NCBI RefSeq assembly: GCF_013602415.1 | Contig: NZ_WPAG02000002.1 | Coordinates: 2,359,480 to 2,423,479, forward strand | Length of the DNA stretch: 64,000 nt | Reading direction: 5' to 3' | From: Rhodococcus sp. B50 | GTDB taxonomy: Bacteria > Actinomycetota > Actinomycetes > Mycobacteriales > Mycobacteriaceae | Shown here: positions 43,838 through 52,202 of the stretch, in pieces | Layout of the letters: every line of letters begins with the position of its first letter | Numbering within the stretch: position 1 is the stretch's first letter | The notes under the pieces: generated by a model | What the model saw: only the letters and a program-made list of their open reading frames with translations | What the model was told of the DNA's origin: nothing | The model's database searches: none | Made by a program: the position numbers and the translations under genes

Positions 43838-44407
43838 CTACGGGCCGAGTGACACCCAGCACGATTCCAGGTGATCGTCGACCATCCCGGTGGCCTGCAT
43901 CAGCGCATATGCAGTGGTAGGGCCCACAAATCGGAAGCCGCGATGCTTCAGCTCACGGGCCATCGCCGTGGACTCCGGTGTCACCGCCGGAATCGACTCG
44001 ACCGTGCGTAACCGTCGCGCGCGTCGCGGCGGTGCGAACGACCACAACAGGTCGTCGAGGGCGGTGGGCAACTCGAGCACGGCCCGCGCGTTGGCGATCA
44101 CCGCCTCGATCTTGCGGCGGTTGCGCACGATGCCGGCGTCGGCGAGCAACCGCTCGACGTCGGTCTCGGTGAAACAGGCGACCGCATCGACGTCGAACCT
44201 CCTGAACGCCGCGCGGAAGGCCTCGCGCTTGCGCAGGATCGTCAGCCAGGACAGCCCCGACTGGAACGCCTCGAGCGAGAGCCGCTCGAACATCTCGTCG
44301 CGCCCGTGCAGCGGCCGGCCCCACTCGTAGTCGTGGTACTCGCGGTAGAGCGACGATCCGGGACCGTCCACAGCCCACGGGCACCGAACCCTCTCGTCGG
44401 TGGTCAT
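43838..44407 (-). CDS. tag: DNA-3-methyladenine glycosylase I
   Basis: The 189-aa protein is a complete TagI: CPWAVDGPGSSLYREYHDYEWG with an N-terminal Cys and His, EAFQSGLSWLTILRKR carrying the base-recognition Glu, and the C-terminal DDHLESCW with the second His/Cys pair that closes the zinc site. It removes 3-methyladenine from DNA. The ATG overlaps the stop of the DivIVA-like gene as ATGA, as in the mycobacterial Rv1209-tagA pair. Confidence 0.95.
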   Translation of the reverse strand: MTTDERVRCPWAVDGPGSSLYREYHDYEWGRPLHGRDEMFERLSLEAFQSGLSWLTILRKREAFRAAFRRFDVDAVACFTETDVERLLADAGIVRNRRKIEAVIANARAVLELPTALDDLLWSFAPPRRARRLRTVESIPAVTPESTAMARELKHRGFRFVGPTTAYALMQATGMVDDHLESCWVSLGP

Positions 44408-44841
44408 CGCGTCTCCCGGCTGGTGGCCGACGATTCCGACGAGGCATCTTCCGGGGCATCGTCTTCCGGGACGTCGCCTTCGGTGAGGTCGTCCGGCTCG
44501 ATGCCGCCGGTCGGTGGCGCTGCGGCGTCTCCGCCGGCAGACGACCCACCGGCCGCACGCGCCTCCGCATCGGCGAGCCGGACCCGCAGATCGTCGACCT
44601 CGCGGGCGAGACGATCGAGTGCCCAGTCGACCTCGCTCATCTTGTAACCCCGCACGGTCTGCTGGAACCGCAGGTCGCGGATGTCGGTGCCGGTGACGTC
44701 GGTGGCCGGCAGCACCGTGACGGTGGTGCCCGGAGGCAGCGGCGCCAACGTCTCGCCCCGGCCGAAGACGGCACTCGCGACGAAGAACAGCACCGCGGCG
44801 ACGCCCGCCATCACGAGCACGTACAGCAGAACCGTGAGCAT
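44404..44841 (-). CDS. Membrane-anchored DivIVA-domain protein (Rv1209-like)
   Basis: The 145-aa protein has one N-terminal membrane helix (residues 3-25), then the DivIVA-like motif FQQTVRGYKMSEVDWALDRL (about 59-78) with a short coiled coil, and an acidic Ser/Asp/Glu tail. This motif is the membrane-curvature or oligomerisation part of DivIVA/Wag31, so it may act near poles or septa; the role is unproven. It overlaps tag by 4 bp and follows gpgS by 57 bp. Confidence 0.85.
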   Translation of the reverse strand: MLTVLLYVLVMAGVAAVLFFVASAVFGRGETLAPLPPGTTVTVLPATDVTGTDIRDLRFQQTVRGYKMSEVDWALDRLAREVDDLRVRLADAEARAAGGSSAGGDAAAPPTGGIEPDDLTEGDVPEDDAPEDASSESSATSRETR

Positions 44842-44898
44842 GCACCGATCTTGGCACGAGCGTCCGACACCGGCCGGGTCCGGTGCCGGGCGGTCGGT

Positions 44899-45816
44899 TC
44901 AGCCGGTGACCGTCACCATCGGCGGCCGGTCGGTGAGATCGACGGTGGTGTCGAACGGCACGAACGCGTCGCCCTCCACGAGGAACTGGGTGAGCGGCGC
45001 ACCGGAATCGGAGATTCCGCACCGCGCGAGCATCGTGCCCACGATCTGCCTGCTCATCGCTCCGAGCTCGGACAGCGGCCGGTTGCGGTGCTTGCGGACT
45101 CCGAGATTGACCTGCGCGATCGCGTGGAGACCGAACCGGTCGTAGGTGTCGAGCAGCAACCCGATCTCCACCCCGTAACCGGGTGCGAACGGGACCGACT
45201 CGAGCAGTTCCCGCGTGCCGGCGTACTCGCCGCCGAGCGGTTGCAGCACGCAGGTCAGCTCCGGCCGCAGCGCCGCGAGCAGGGGTCGTGCGACGAGCTC
45301 GGTGACCCGACCCCCGCCGTGTGCGTCCTCGCCGCCTCCGGTACGCAACGGCCGCCGGTAATAACCCTTGACGAGGTGGATGCCGTCGCCGAGCAGCAGC
45401 GGCCCGAGCAGTTTCGGCACGAAGGCCGGGTCGGGATCGATCAGATCGGAGTCGACGAAGGCGATGATGTCGCCGGAGGTCGCGGCGAGCGACCGCCACA
45501 GCACCTCCCCCTTGCCGGGGACGGGTTCGATGCCCGGTACCGCCTCCTCCCGGGACAGGACGCGGGCACCCGCCGCCCGTGCCCGTGATGCGGTCTCGTC
45601 GGTGGAACCCGAATCGAGGACCACCAGTTCGTCCACGAGACCACCGAGGAGCGGGTGGATCGTGTCGATCACTCCCGCGACGGTCTCCTCCTCGTTGAGG
45701 GCGGGCAGCACCACGGTCACCGTGCGGCCCGCCTTGGCCTCGATCAGCTCGTCGATCGCCCACGTGGGCCGATCCCAGCTGTTGACCTCGTTCCACGTGC
45801 GTGCAGGTGCACTCAT
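44899..45816 (-). CDS. gpgS: Glucosyl-3-phosphoglycerate synthase
   Basis: The 305-aa GT81 enzyme transfers glucose from a nucleotide sugar to 3-phosphoglycerate, the first step of methylglucose lipopolysaccharide or glucosylglycerate synthesis. It shows VTVVLPALNEEETVAGVI, LDSGSTDET, the DSD metal motif in AFVDSDLIDP, and PLGGEYAGTRELLESVPF. The ATG overlaps the folP2 stop as ATGA. The same folP2-gpgS order occurs in M. tuberculosis (Rv1207-Rv1208). Confidence 0.94.
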   Translation of the reverse strand: MSAPARTWNEVNSWDRPTWAIDELIEAKAGRTVTVVLPALNEEETVAGVIDTIHPLLGGLVDELVVLDSGSTDETASRARAAGARVLSREEAVPGIEPVPGKGEVLWRSLAATSGDIIAFVDSDLIDPDPAFVPKLLGPLLLGDGIHLVKGYYRRPLRTGGGEDAHGGGRVTELVARPLLAALRPELTCVLQPLGGEYAGTRELLESVPFAPGYGVEIGLLLDTYDRFGLHAIAQVNLGVRKHRNRPLSELGAMSRQIVGTMLARCGISDSGAPLTQFLVEGDAFVPFDTTVDLTDRPPMVTVTG

Positions 45817-46733
45817 GCCAACCCCCTCACCGTGCGCGCCGGCGGGCGTGTACCCGCGATCGCCGCGACCATGTCGACCACCCGACGTGTGGCTGCCACC
45901 TCGTGTACCCGGAACATTCGTGCGCCGGCCGCTGCGGCCAAAGCTGTCGCTGCCAATGTGCCCTCCAACCGGTCGGCGAGTTCGACTCCCAGAGTCTCCC
46001 CCACGAAGTCCTTGTTGCTCAGCGCCATAAGCACAGGCCACCCGGTTTTTACAAGAACGTCCACGTGCCGCAACAGAGCGAGTCCGTGATAGGTGTTCTT
46101 TCCGAAATCGTGGGTCGGATCGATGAGGATCGAGTCGCTCGCCACGCCGGCGCGGGCCGCGGCATCCGCGGCCGCGACGACCTCCGCCGCCACCTCCTCG
46201 ACGACGTCGGCGTACCGCACGCGGTGCGGCCGGGTTCGCGGTACGGCACCACCGGTGTGGGAGCAGACGATGCCGGCCCCGAGTTCGGCGGCGACCGCGA
46301 CGAGCTCCGGATCGGCGCCCGCCCACGTGTCGTTGATCAGATCGGCGCCCTCAGCCAGGGCGCGACGCGCGACCTCGCTGCGCCAGGTGTCGACGCTGAT
46401 GAGCACATCCGGATACCGCTCACGGATCGCGGCGACGAACGGCACGACGCGGCGGATCTCCTCGTCGCTGTCGACGACCTCACCCGGCCCGGCCTTCACC
46501 CCGCCGATGTCCACGAGGTCGGCACCCTCGCCTACGGCGCGGTCGACGGCCGCAAGCGCCGCGTCGTCCTCGAAGGTCGCTCCCCTGTCGTAGAACGAGT
46601 CGGGCGTGCGGTTGACGATCGCCATGACGAGCGCACGGTCGGTCGCGACCGGGCGCCCGCACAGGGTGGACGGTGCCGGACCGGGACGGGTCACGGGGGT
46701 CTGCTCGTCGACATCGGTCGCGGGGCCGCTCAT
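45813..46733 (-). CDS. folP2: Dihydropteroate-synthase homologue FolP2
   Basis: The 306-aa TIM-barrel protein keeps IVNRTPDSF and the SVDTWR strand, but the catalytic loop that reads GGESTRPG in true dihydropteroate synthases is GGVKAGPG, and the sulfonamide-site SRK is SNK. This fits FolP2, which in M. tuberculosis lacks measurable DHPS activity, so it is probably not a folate enzyme; a role with the overlapping gpgS gene is possible. The ATG has AGGATGGG upstream; it is 18 bp after fadD6. Confidence 0.9.
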   Translation of the reverse strand: MSGPATDVDEQTPVTRPGPAPSTLCGRPVATDRALVMAIVNRTPDSFYDRGATFEDDAALAAVDRAVGEGADLVDIGGVKAGPGEVVDSDEEIRRVVPFVAAIRERYPDVLISVDTWRSEVARRALAEGADLINDTWAGADPELVAVAAELGAGIVCSHTGGAVPRTRPHRVRYADVVEEVAAEVVAAADAAARAGVASDSILIDPTHDFGKNTYHGLALLRHVDVLVKTGWPVLMALSNKDFVGETLGVELADRLEGTLAATALAAAAGARMFRVHEVAATRRVVDMVAAIAGTRPPARTVRGLA

Positions 46734-46751
46734 GATCCCATCCTGACATGC

Positions 46752-48539
46752 TCAGCGACCGGGCAATTCTCCCCTCGCGACGCCGTCGACGAAGCCGTCG
46801 AAGATCGGCCGGTAACCCTCACTGCGACTCGCGAGCACGTACACGGCATCCTCGCCGGTCTCGGTGTGGCCCTGCTTGCGCAGGTCGACCTTCCGGCTCT
46901 TGAAGGTCGTCGTGTACTCGAGCTCGTCCACGACGCGGACGAAGAGCGGAACCGCGTAGTCCGGCAACGCGTCGTGCAGAGACTTCGCGAGCGCCGCCCC
47001 ATCGAGCTCGACACCCTCCTTCAGGGTGATCGCGGCCATTCCGGCACGACCGTCGGCTCCCTCGACCTCGACCCCGTAGACGACGGCTTCGGCGACCGTC
47101 TCGTGCGACGACACTGCGGCCTCGACCTGCGTGGTCGCGACGTTCTCGCCCTTCCACCGGAAGGTGTCGCCGAGCCGGTCCACGAAGGCGACGTGCATCC
47201 AGCCCTGGTCGCGGACGAGGTCGCCGGTGTCGAACCACACGTCACCGTCGGAGAACGCGTCGCGCAGCAGCTTCTTCTCGGTGGCCTCCGGGTCGGTGTA
47301 TCCGTCGAAGGGCGCGCGGGAGGTGACCTTCGCGAGCAGCAGCCCGACCTCGCCCTTGCCGACCTTCGTCAACCGGCCGTCGTTGCTTCGACGTGCCTGC
47401 CCGGAGTCCGGATCGAATTCGACGACTGCGTAGGGCAGCGGGCAGATCCCGGCGGTGCGCTTCTGGTCGAGCGCATTGATGAAGGCGATGTTGCACTCGC
47501 TGGCCCCGTAGAACTCCGCGACGCGGTCGATACCGAAGCGTTCGGTGAATTCGTCCCACAGTTCGGCGCGCAGACCGTTGCCGACGGCCAGACGGATCCC
47601 GTGGTCTGCGTCGTCCTCCCGCTGCGGCTGGTTGAGCAGGTATCGGCAGATCTCGCCGATGTAGATGAAGGCGGTGGCGCCGTTGCGCTCCGCGTCGTCC
47701 CAGAAATTGGAGGCCGAGAACTTCCGGCCGAGCGCGAAGGTGGCGCCGGCGGCGAGCACCGAGGACAACGCGACCGTGAGAGCGTTGTTGTGGTAGAGCG
47801 GCAGGCACGAGTACAGGACGTCGGTGCGGCGCAGCCGTACTCCGAGGCTGCCGAGGCCCGACATCGACTTCAACCACCGGAAGTGCGTCATGCGGCTGGC
47901 CTTCGGCAGACCTGTCGTACCGGAGGTGAAGATGTAGTAGGCGGTCTCGGACGCCCGGAGGTCCTCGGTGACGGCGGGATTCGACGCGTCGGCGTCGCGG
48001 GCGGCGGTGCCGAGTTCGGTGAAGCGCAGCACGGTGCGGGCCTGCGGTTCGCCCCCGAGGGAGTCGACGGCTTCCTCGCACTCCTCCCCGATCACCAGAA
48101 CGGCGCTGTCGAGCAGCGACAGGCTGTGCTCGAGCACCTCGCCGCGCTGGTTGATGTTGAGCATCCCCGCGGCCGCCCCCAGTTTGACCGCGGCCAGCAC
48201 GACCAGCAGTGTCTCGGGCCGGTTGCCCATGAGGAGGCCGACGACCTCGCCCTTCCCGACACCACGATCGGCGAGCACCGAGGCGTATCGATTGACCTGC
48301 GCGTTGGCCTCGCCGTAGCCGATCGAACCGCCCTCGAACCGCAGGAAGGGCCGCTCAGGGTGACGCTCGGCGAGTTTCTGGAAGACCGAGCCGATCGTCT
48401 CGCGGGCGTTCGGCTTCCGGATCATCCCGGCCGCCCCGCGCAACACGAGGGGGAGATCGGGAGCCATTCTGGGCAGTTTCGAGACGAGTCCGGGCAGGGA
48501 CACGACGGGGGCATTGTCTCGAGCGGATCGAGTGGTCAC
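46752..48539 (-). CDS. fadD6: Very-long-chain acyl-CoA synthetase FadD6
   Basis: The 595-aa protein is an ANL-superfamily enzyme of the FATP/VLACS type: FTSGTTGLPKASRMTH (AMP-binding P-loop), YGASECN, FDTGD, and the hinge DRLGDTFRWKGENVAT typical of fatty-acid transport proteins. It activates long fatty acids to CoA thioesters. The GTG at 48539 is preceded by GAGGAA and gives the same size as the M. tuberculosis protein (597 aa, from memory). It lies first in a run fadD6-folP2-gpgS with short gaps. Confidence 0.94.
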   Translation of the reverse strand: MTTRSARDNAPVVSLPGLVSKLPRMAPDLPLVLRGAAGMIRKPNARETIGSVFQKLAERHPERPFLRFEGGSIGYGEANAQVNRYASVLADRGVGKGEVVGLLMGNRPETLLVVLAAVKLGAAAGMLNINQRGEVLEHSLSLLDSAVLVIGEECEEAVDSLGGEPQARTVLRFTELGTAARDADASNPAVTEDLRASETAYYIFTSGTTGLPKASRMTHFRWLKSMSGLGSLGVRLRRTDVLYSCLPLYHNNALTVALSSVLAAGATFALGRKFSASNFWDDAERNGATAFIYIGEICRYLLNQPQREDDADHGIRLAVGNGLRAELWDEFTERFGIDRVAEFYGASECNIAFINALDQKRTAGICPLPYAVVEFDPDSGQARRSNDGRLTKVGKGEVGLLLAKVTSRAPFDGYTDPEATEKKLLRDAFSDGDVWFDTGDLVRDQGWMHVAFVDRLGDTFRWKGENVATTQVEAAVSSHETVAEAVVYGVEVEGADGRAGMAAITLKEGVELDGAALAKSLHDALPDYAVPLFVRVVDELEYTTTFKSRKVDLRKQGHTETGEDAVYVLASRSEGYRPIFDGFVDGVARGELPGR

Positions 48540-48652
48540 GACAGGTTTCCTCACGGCGGCGTCGGGGACGGGTGGGGTTCGCTCGGGCGACACCCACGGC
48601 GTTCCCCCGAACTTACCGAAGAGTAGATAAGCGCGCGGCGAAGTGGAACATC

Positions 48653-49213
48653 TCAGACCGCCGCGTACGGCGCTGCACACCGGTCGAGCGCGTCGGCGAG
48701 GTCGGTGGTGACCTCGAGACCGTCGAGTGCGCGTCGCGCGACGAAGCCGGTGTCGACCATCGATCCGAGCCAGGTGAGCAGACCGTCGAAGTGCCCCACA
48801 GGATCGAGCAGCACGACCGGCTTGTCATGCATACCGAGATACCCCGCCGTCCACGTCTCGAACAGTTCCTCGAGGGTTCCGATGCCGCCGGGCAGCGTCA
48901 GGAAGGCGTCGGCGCGGTCCTCCATGATGCGTTTGCGCTCGCGCATCGTTTCGGTGACGATCAGCTCGTCGGCCTCGACGTCCGCGACCTCGCGGTGCAC
49001 GAGCGCCTTGGGGATGACGCCGATCGTGTAGGCCCCGGCCGCGCGGGCCGCAGCGGCGACCGCGCCCATCATCGACACGTTGCCGCCGCCGGAGACCAGC
49101 TGCCAGCCCCGTCGGCCGATCTCCGTCCCCACCGCGGCGGCGAGTTCGAGGAACTTCTGGTCGACAGGTCCCGACGCGCAGTACACACAGACCGACAACG
49201 GCTCGGTCACCAT
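48653..49213 (-). CDS. LOG-family cytokinin riboside 5'-monophosphate phosphoribohydrolase
   Basis: The 186-aa protein is a complete type-I LOG enzyme: VYCASG at the N-terminus, VSGGGNVSMMGAVA, the RERKRIM arginine segment and the signature LPGGIGTLEELFE. The M. tuberculosis orthologue at the same place (Rv1205) releases cytokinin bases and is a proteasome substrate. It overlaps the second LOG gene by 7 bp. Confidence 0.93.
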   Translation of the reverse strand: MVTEPLSVCVYCASGPVDQKFLELAAAVGTEIGRRGWQLVSGGGNVSMMGAVAAAARAAGAYTIGVIPKALVHREVADVEADELIVTETMRERKRIMEDRADAFLTLPGGIGTLEELFETWTAGYLGMHDKPVVLLDPVGHFDGLLTWLGSMVDTGFVARRALDGLEVTTDLADALDRCAAPYAAV

Positions 49214-50007
49214 CCACTCTCCTGTCCGTGCAGTTCGTTCTCGTCCTCACCGCGATGCGCCTCGCGGATGATGTCCACGGTGTCCTCGACGCCGTCGGTG
49301 ACGAACAGCAGATCCAGATCGCCCGGTGCGATCTTGCCGTCGCGAACCAGGGTCTCGCGCAGCCAGTCCACCAGGCCGCTCCAGTACTCCGAGCCGAACA
49401 GCACGATCGGGAACTGGGTGATCTTGTGGGTCTGTACGAGGGTCAGCGCCTCGAACAGTTCGTCGAGAGTGCCGAAACCTCCGGGCAGGCACACGAACGC
49501 CTGCGAGTACTTCACGAACATCGTCTTGCGTGCGAAGAAGTACCGGAAGTTGAGTCCGAGGTCGACCCATTCGTTGAGGCTCTGCTCGAACGGCAGCTCG
49601 ATACCGAGACCGATCGAGAAGCCCCCGGCCTCGCTCGCCCCCCGGTTGGCCGCTTCCATCGCACCAGGTCCGCCGCCGGTGATCACGGCGTACCCGGCGT
49701 CGACGAGCGCGGCTCCCAGCTTGCGGCCGACCTCGTATTCCGGATGGTCGGCAGGGGTACGCGCGGAACCGAAGACCGCCACGGCGCGGGGCACCTCGGC
49801 GAGTGCGCCGAAACCCTCGACGAACTCGCTCTGGATCCGCAGGACACGCCACGGATCGGTGTGCACCCAGTCGGACGGCCCTCGGCGATCGAGCAACCGC
49901 TGATCCATCGTGGTCGCCTCGCGGGCCCGCTCGCCGCGCAACTGCACCGGCCCCCGCTGCACGATCTCGCGACGGGAACCGCCTTCGGAGGAGTTGTCGC
50001 CGGACAT
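49207..50007 (-). CDS. Second LOG-family (TIGR00730) protein
   Basis: The 266-aa protein is a larger LOG-family member with an N-terminal extension of about 70 residues: VFGSARTPADHPEYEVGRKL, VITGGGPGAMEAANRGA, the ARKTMF Arg-Lys segment and LPGGFGTLDELFEAL. It probably hydrolyses nucleoside monophosphates; the best substrate may be AMP or another nucleotide rather than a cytokinin. The ATG at 50007 lies 7 nt after TAGCGT (50020-50015), a hexamer that starts with the dapE stop codon; a GTG at 50016 would lie inside it. Confidence 0.9.
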   Translation of the reverse strand: MSGDNSSEGGSRREIVQRGPVQLRGERAREATTMDQRLLDRRGPSDWVHTDPWRVLRIQSEFVEGFGALAEVPRAVAVFGSARTPADHPEYEVGRKLGAALVDAGYAVITGGGPGAMEAANRGASEAGGFSIGLGIELPFEQSLNEWVDLGLNFRYFFARKTMFVKYSQAFVCLPGGFGTLDELFEALTLVQTHKITQFPIVLFGSEYWSGLVDWLRETLVRDGKIAPGDLDLLFVTDGVEDTVDIIREAHRGEDENELHGQESGW

Positions 50008-50014
50008 GGCGGTC

Positions 50015-50020
50015 ACGCTA
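50015..50020 (-). promoter_or_regulatory. Candidate -10 element formed by the dapE stop codon
   Basis: On the minus strand TAGCGT begins with the dapE TAG stop and ends 7 nt before the ATG of the second LOG gene. The spacing is optimal for a leaderless transcript start. Confidence 0.45.
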
Positions 50021-51094
50021 TCGGGTGAGATAGGAGCGCAGAACGGAGGTCACCTCGGTGATCCGTCCTACCTCGACGTGCTCGTCGCGCTTGTGCGCAA
50101 GGTTGGGGTCGCCCGGGCCGTAGTTGACGGCCGGAATGCCCAGCGCCGCGAACCGCGAGACGTCGGTCCAGCCGTACTTGGCCCGGAACTTCCCGCCTGC
50201 GGCCTCGACCAGCGCGGCCGCCGCCGGATTCGACAGTCCGGGCAGCGCGCCCGGCGACATGTCGGTGAGTTCCATCGAGATCGCGAGACCGTCGAAGACC
50301 TCGCGAACGTGTGCGAGAGCGTCGTCGGGGCTGCGATCCGGGGCGAACCGGAAGTTCACGTCGAGCGCGGCCGCGTCGGGCACCACGTTCCCGGCGACAC
50401 CGCCCTCGATGCGCACCGCCGACAGGCCCTCGCGGTAGACGCAGCCGTCGATGTCGACCGACCGGGCCTCGTACCGGGACAGACGGTCGAGCACGGGAGC
50501 CAGCTTGTGGATCGCGTTGTCGCCGAGCCAGGAGCGCGCCGAATGCGCCCGCACGCCGTCGGTGGTGATACGCACCCTCAGCGTGCCCTGGCAACCGGCC
50601 TCGATCTCACCGGAGGTGGGTTCGCCCAGGATCGCGACGTCCGCGTCGAGCCAGTCGCGCAGTTCGGTCTCGATCCGCCCGAGCCCGTTGAAGGACGCCG
50701 CGATCTCCTCGCAGTCGTACATCACGATCGTCAGGTCGTGGGCGGGATCGGTGACGGTCGCTGCGAGGTGCAGGAAGACGGCGTCGCCGGCCTTCATGTC
50801 GGAGGTGCCGCATCCCCACAGCAGGTCGCCGTCGCGCCGCGACGGCACGTTGTCGGCGATCGGGACGGTGTCGAGATGCCCGGCGAGCATCACTCGGCTG
50901 CCGAGCCCCCGGTCGGTCCGCGCCAGGACACAGTTGCCGTTGCGCACGATCTCGAAGCCGTCGGTCTGCTCCCGCAAGGCCACCTCGACGGCGTCGGCGA
51001 TGAGCGTCTCGTCCTGGGACACACTCGGGATGTCGACGAGCGCGGCGGTCAGTTCGACAGGGTCGGCGTGCAGGTCCAGCTGCGGTACGGGCAT
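50018..51094 (-). CDS. dapE: Succinyl-diaminopimelate desuccinylase
   Basis: The 358-aa M20 metallopeptidase removes succinate from N-succinyl-LL-diaminopimelate in lysine and cell-wall synthesis. It shows the metal motifs [19 protein letters not shown], the catalytic-base Glu pair in [19 protein letters not shown], and [17 protein letters not shown] with the last His. The ATG at 51094 lies 6 nt after TATCGT (51106-51101, minus strand), so it is probably leaderless; the frame is open 42 bp more. It is divergent from dapD, the previous enzyme class in the pathway. Confidence 0.95.
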   Translation of the reverse strand: MPVPQLDLHADPVELTAALVDIPSVSQDETLIADAVEVALREQTDGFEIVRNGNCVLARTDRGLGSRVMLAGHLDTVPIADNVPSRRDGDLLWGCGTSDMKAGDAVFLHLAATVTDPAHDLTIVMYDCEEIAASFNGLGRIETELRDWLDADVAILGEPTSGEIEAGCQGTLRVRITTDGVRAHSARSWLGDNAIHKLAPVLDRLSRYEARSVDIDGCVYREGLSAVRIEGGVAGNVVPDAAALDVNFRFAPDRSPDDALAHVREVFDGLAISMELTDMSPGALPGLSNPAAAALVEAAGGKFRAKYGWTDVSRFAALGIPAVNYGPGDPNLAHKRDEHVEVGRITEVTSVLRSYLTR

Positions 51095-51192
51095 ACCTGC
51101 ACGATACGAAACGCGTATCCCCCTCAGACCCCGCACACGATTTTCTCAGGGGGGACACAGGCCCAGGACCGCCTCGCGTACGCTTCTCACCC
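51095..51192. promoter_or_regulatory. Divergent dapE/dapD promoter region
   Basis: The 98-bp gap has TATCGT on the minus strand (51101-51106), 6 nt from the dapE ATG, and TACGCT on the plus strand (51179-51184), 8 nt from the dapD GTG. Both genes look leaderless. No riboswitch-like structure is evident. Confidence 0.5.
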
Positions 51193-52146
51193 GTGAGTGC
51201 ACACGGAGCATCAGCAGTAGGCATCGCGAACATCACGGAGGACGGGACCGTCCTCGACACGTGGTACCCGGCACCCGCCCTCGGCGAGCCGAGCGAAACC
51301 GGAACGACACGCCTCGAGGGCACGGACATCCCGTCCGACCTGGCCCTCCTCGCCGGTCACGACGAGGCGCGCGAGGTCCAGCAGGTCGTGGTGCGCACCG
51401 ACATCGCCGACCTGTCGAAGCCTCCCGTCGACACCCACGACGCCTACCTGCGCCTGCATCTGCTGTCGCACCGCCTCGTCCGCCCGCACGGCCTCAACCT
51501 CGACGGCATCTTCGGTCTGCTCGCCAACGTCGTGTGGACCAACTACGGCCCGTGCGCGCTCGACAACTTCGAAACCGTGCGGTCGCGCCTCCGCATCCGC
51601 GGACCGGTCACCGTCTTCGGTGTGGACAAGTTCCCCCGACTGGTCGACTACGTCGTTCCCTCCGGCGTCCGCATCGCCGACGCCGACCGGGTCCGCCTCG
51701 GCGCGCACCTCGCCTCCGGCACCACCGTCATGCACGAGGGCTTCGTCAACTTCAACGCCGGCACGCTCGGCAACTCCATGGTCGAGGGCCGCATCTCCGC
51801 GGGTGTCGTCGTCGACGACGGCTCCGACATCGGTGGTGGCGCCTCGATCATGGGCACCCTCTCCGGAGGTGGCAAGGAGGTCATCTCCGTCGGCAAGCGC
51901 TGCCTGCTCGGCGCGAACGCGGGTGTGGGCATCTCGCTCGGCGACGACTGCATCGTCGAGGCCGGCCTGTACGTCACCGCCGGCACCAAGGTCACCGGCC
52001 CGGACGGCACTGTGGTCAAGGCCGCGACCCTCAGCGGCGCGTCCAACCTCCTGCTGCGCCGCAACTCGGTGAGCGGCGCGGTCGAGGTCGTGCCGAACAA
52101 GGGCAGCGGCGTCGAACTGAACGCGGCTCTGCACGCCAACGACTAG
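51193..52146 (+). CDS. dapD: Tetrahydrodipicolinate N-succinyltransferase
   Basis: The 317-aa protein is the actinobacterial DapD: N-terminal domain to about residue 125, then a left-handed beta-helix of hexapeptide repeats ([39 protein letters not shown] split around residue 180, [22 protein letters not shown]) and a C-terminal segment [18 protein letters not shown]. It uses succinyl-CoA in the succinylase branch of lysine synthesis. GTG start; TACGCT 8 nt upstream. The last codons and stop are repeated in tandem after the gene. Confidence 0.95.
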   Translation: MSAHGASAVGIANITEDGTVLDTWYPAPALGEPSETGTTRLEGTDIPSDLALLAGHDEAREVQQVVVRTDIADLSKPPVDTHDAYLRLHLLSHRLVRPHGLNLDGIFGLLANVVWTNYGPCALDNFETVRSRLRIRGPVTVFGVDKFPRLVDYVVPSGVRIADADRVRLGAHLASGTTVMHEGFVNFNAGTLGNSMVEGRISAGVVVDDGSDIGGGASIMGTLSGGGKEVISVGKRCLLGANAGVGISLGDDCIVEAGLYVTAGTKVTGPDGTVVKAATLSGASNLLLRRNSVSGAVEVVPNKGSGVELNAALHAND

Positions 52147-52176
52147 CTCGGCGCGCCGACGACCAGCTCTGCACGC
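52127..52176 (+). repeat. 20-bp tandem copies across the dapD stop codon
   Basis: Unit 1 (52127-52146) ends with the dapD TAG; unit 2 (52147-52166) matches at 16 of 20 positions with TAG changed to CAG; a third unit starts at 52167 and matches unit 1 for its first 10 bases. Confidence 0.75.
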
Positions 52177-52202
52177 GACAACAGATTCGGAACCGAGAAA
52201 CC

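Noticed and set aside
45801..48626. A 941-codon frame antisense to folP2 and fadD6
   Set aside because: Both minus-strand genes have diagnostic motifs; the antisense frame has none.
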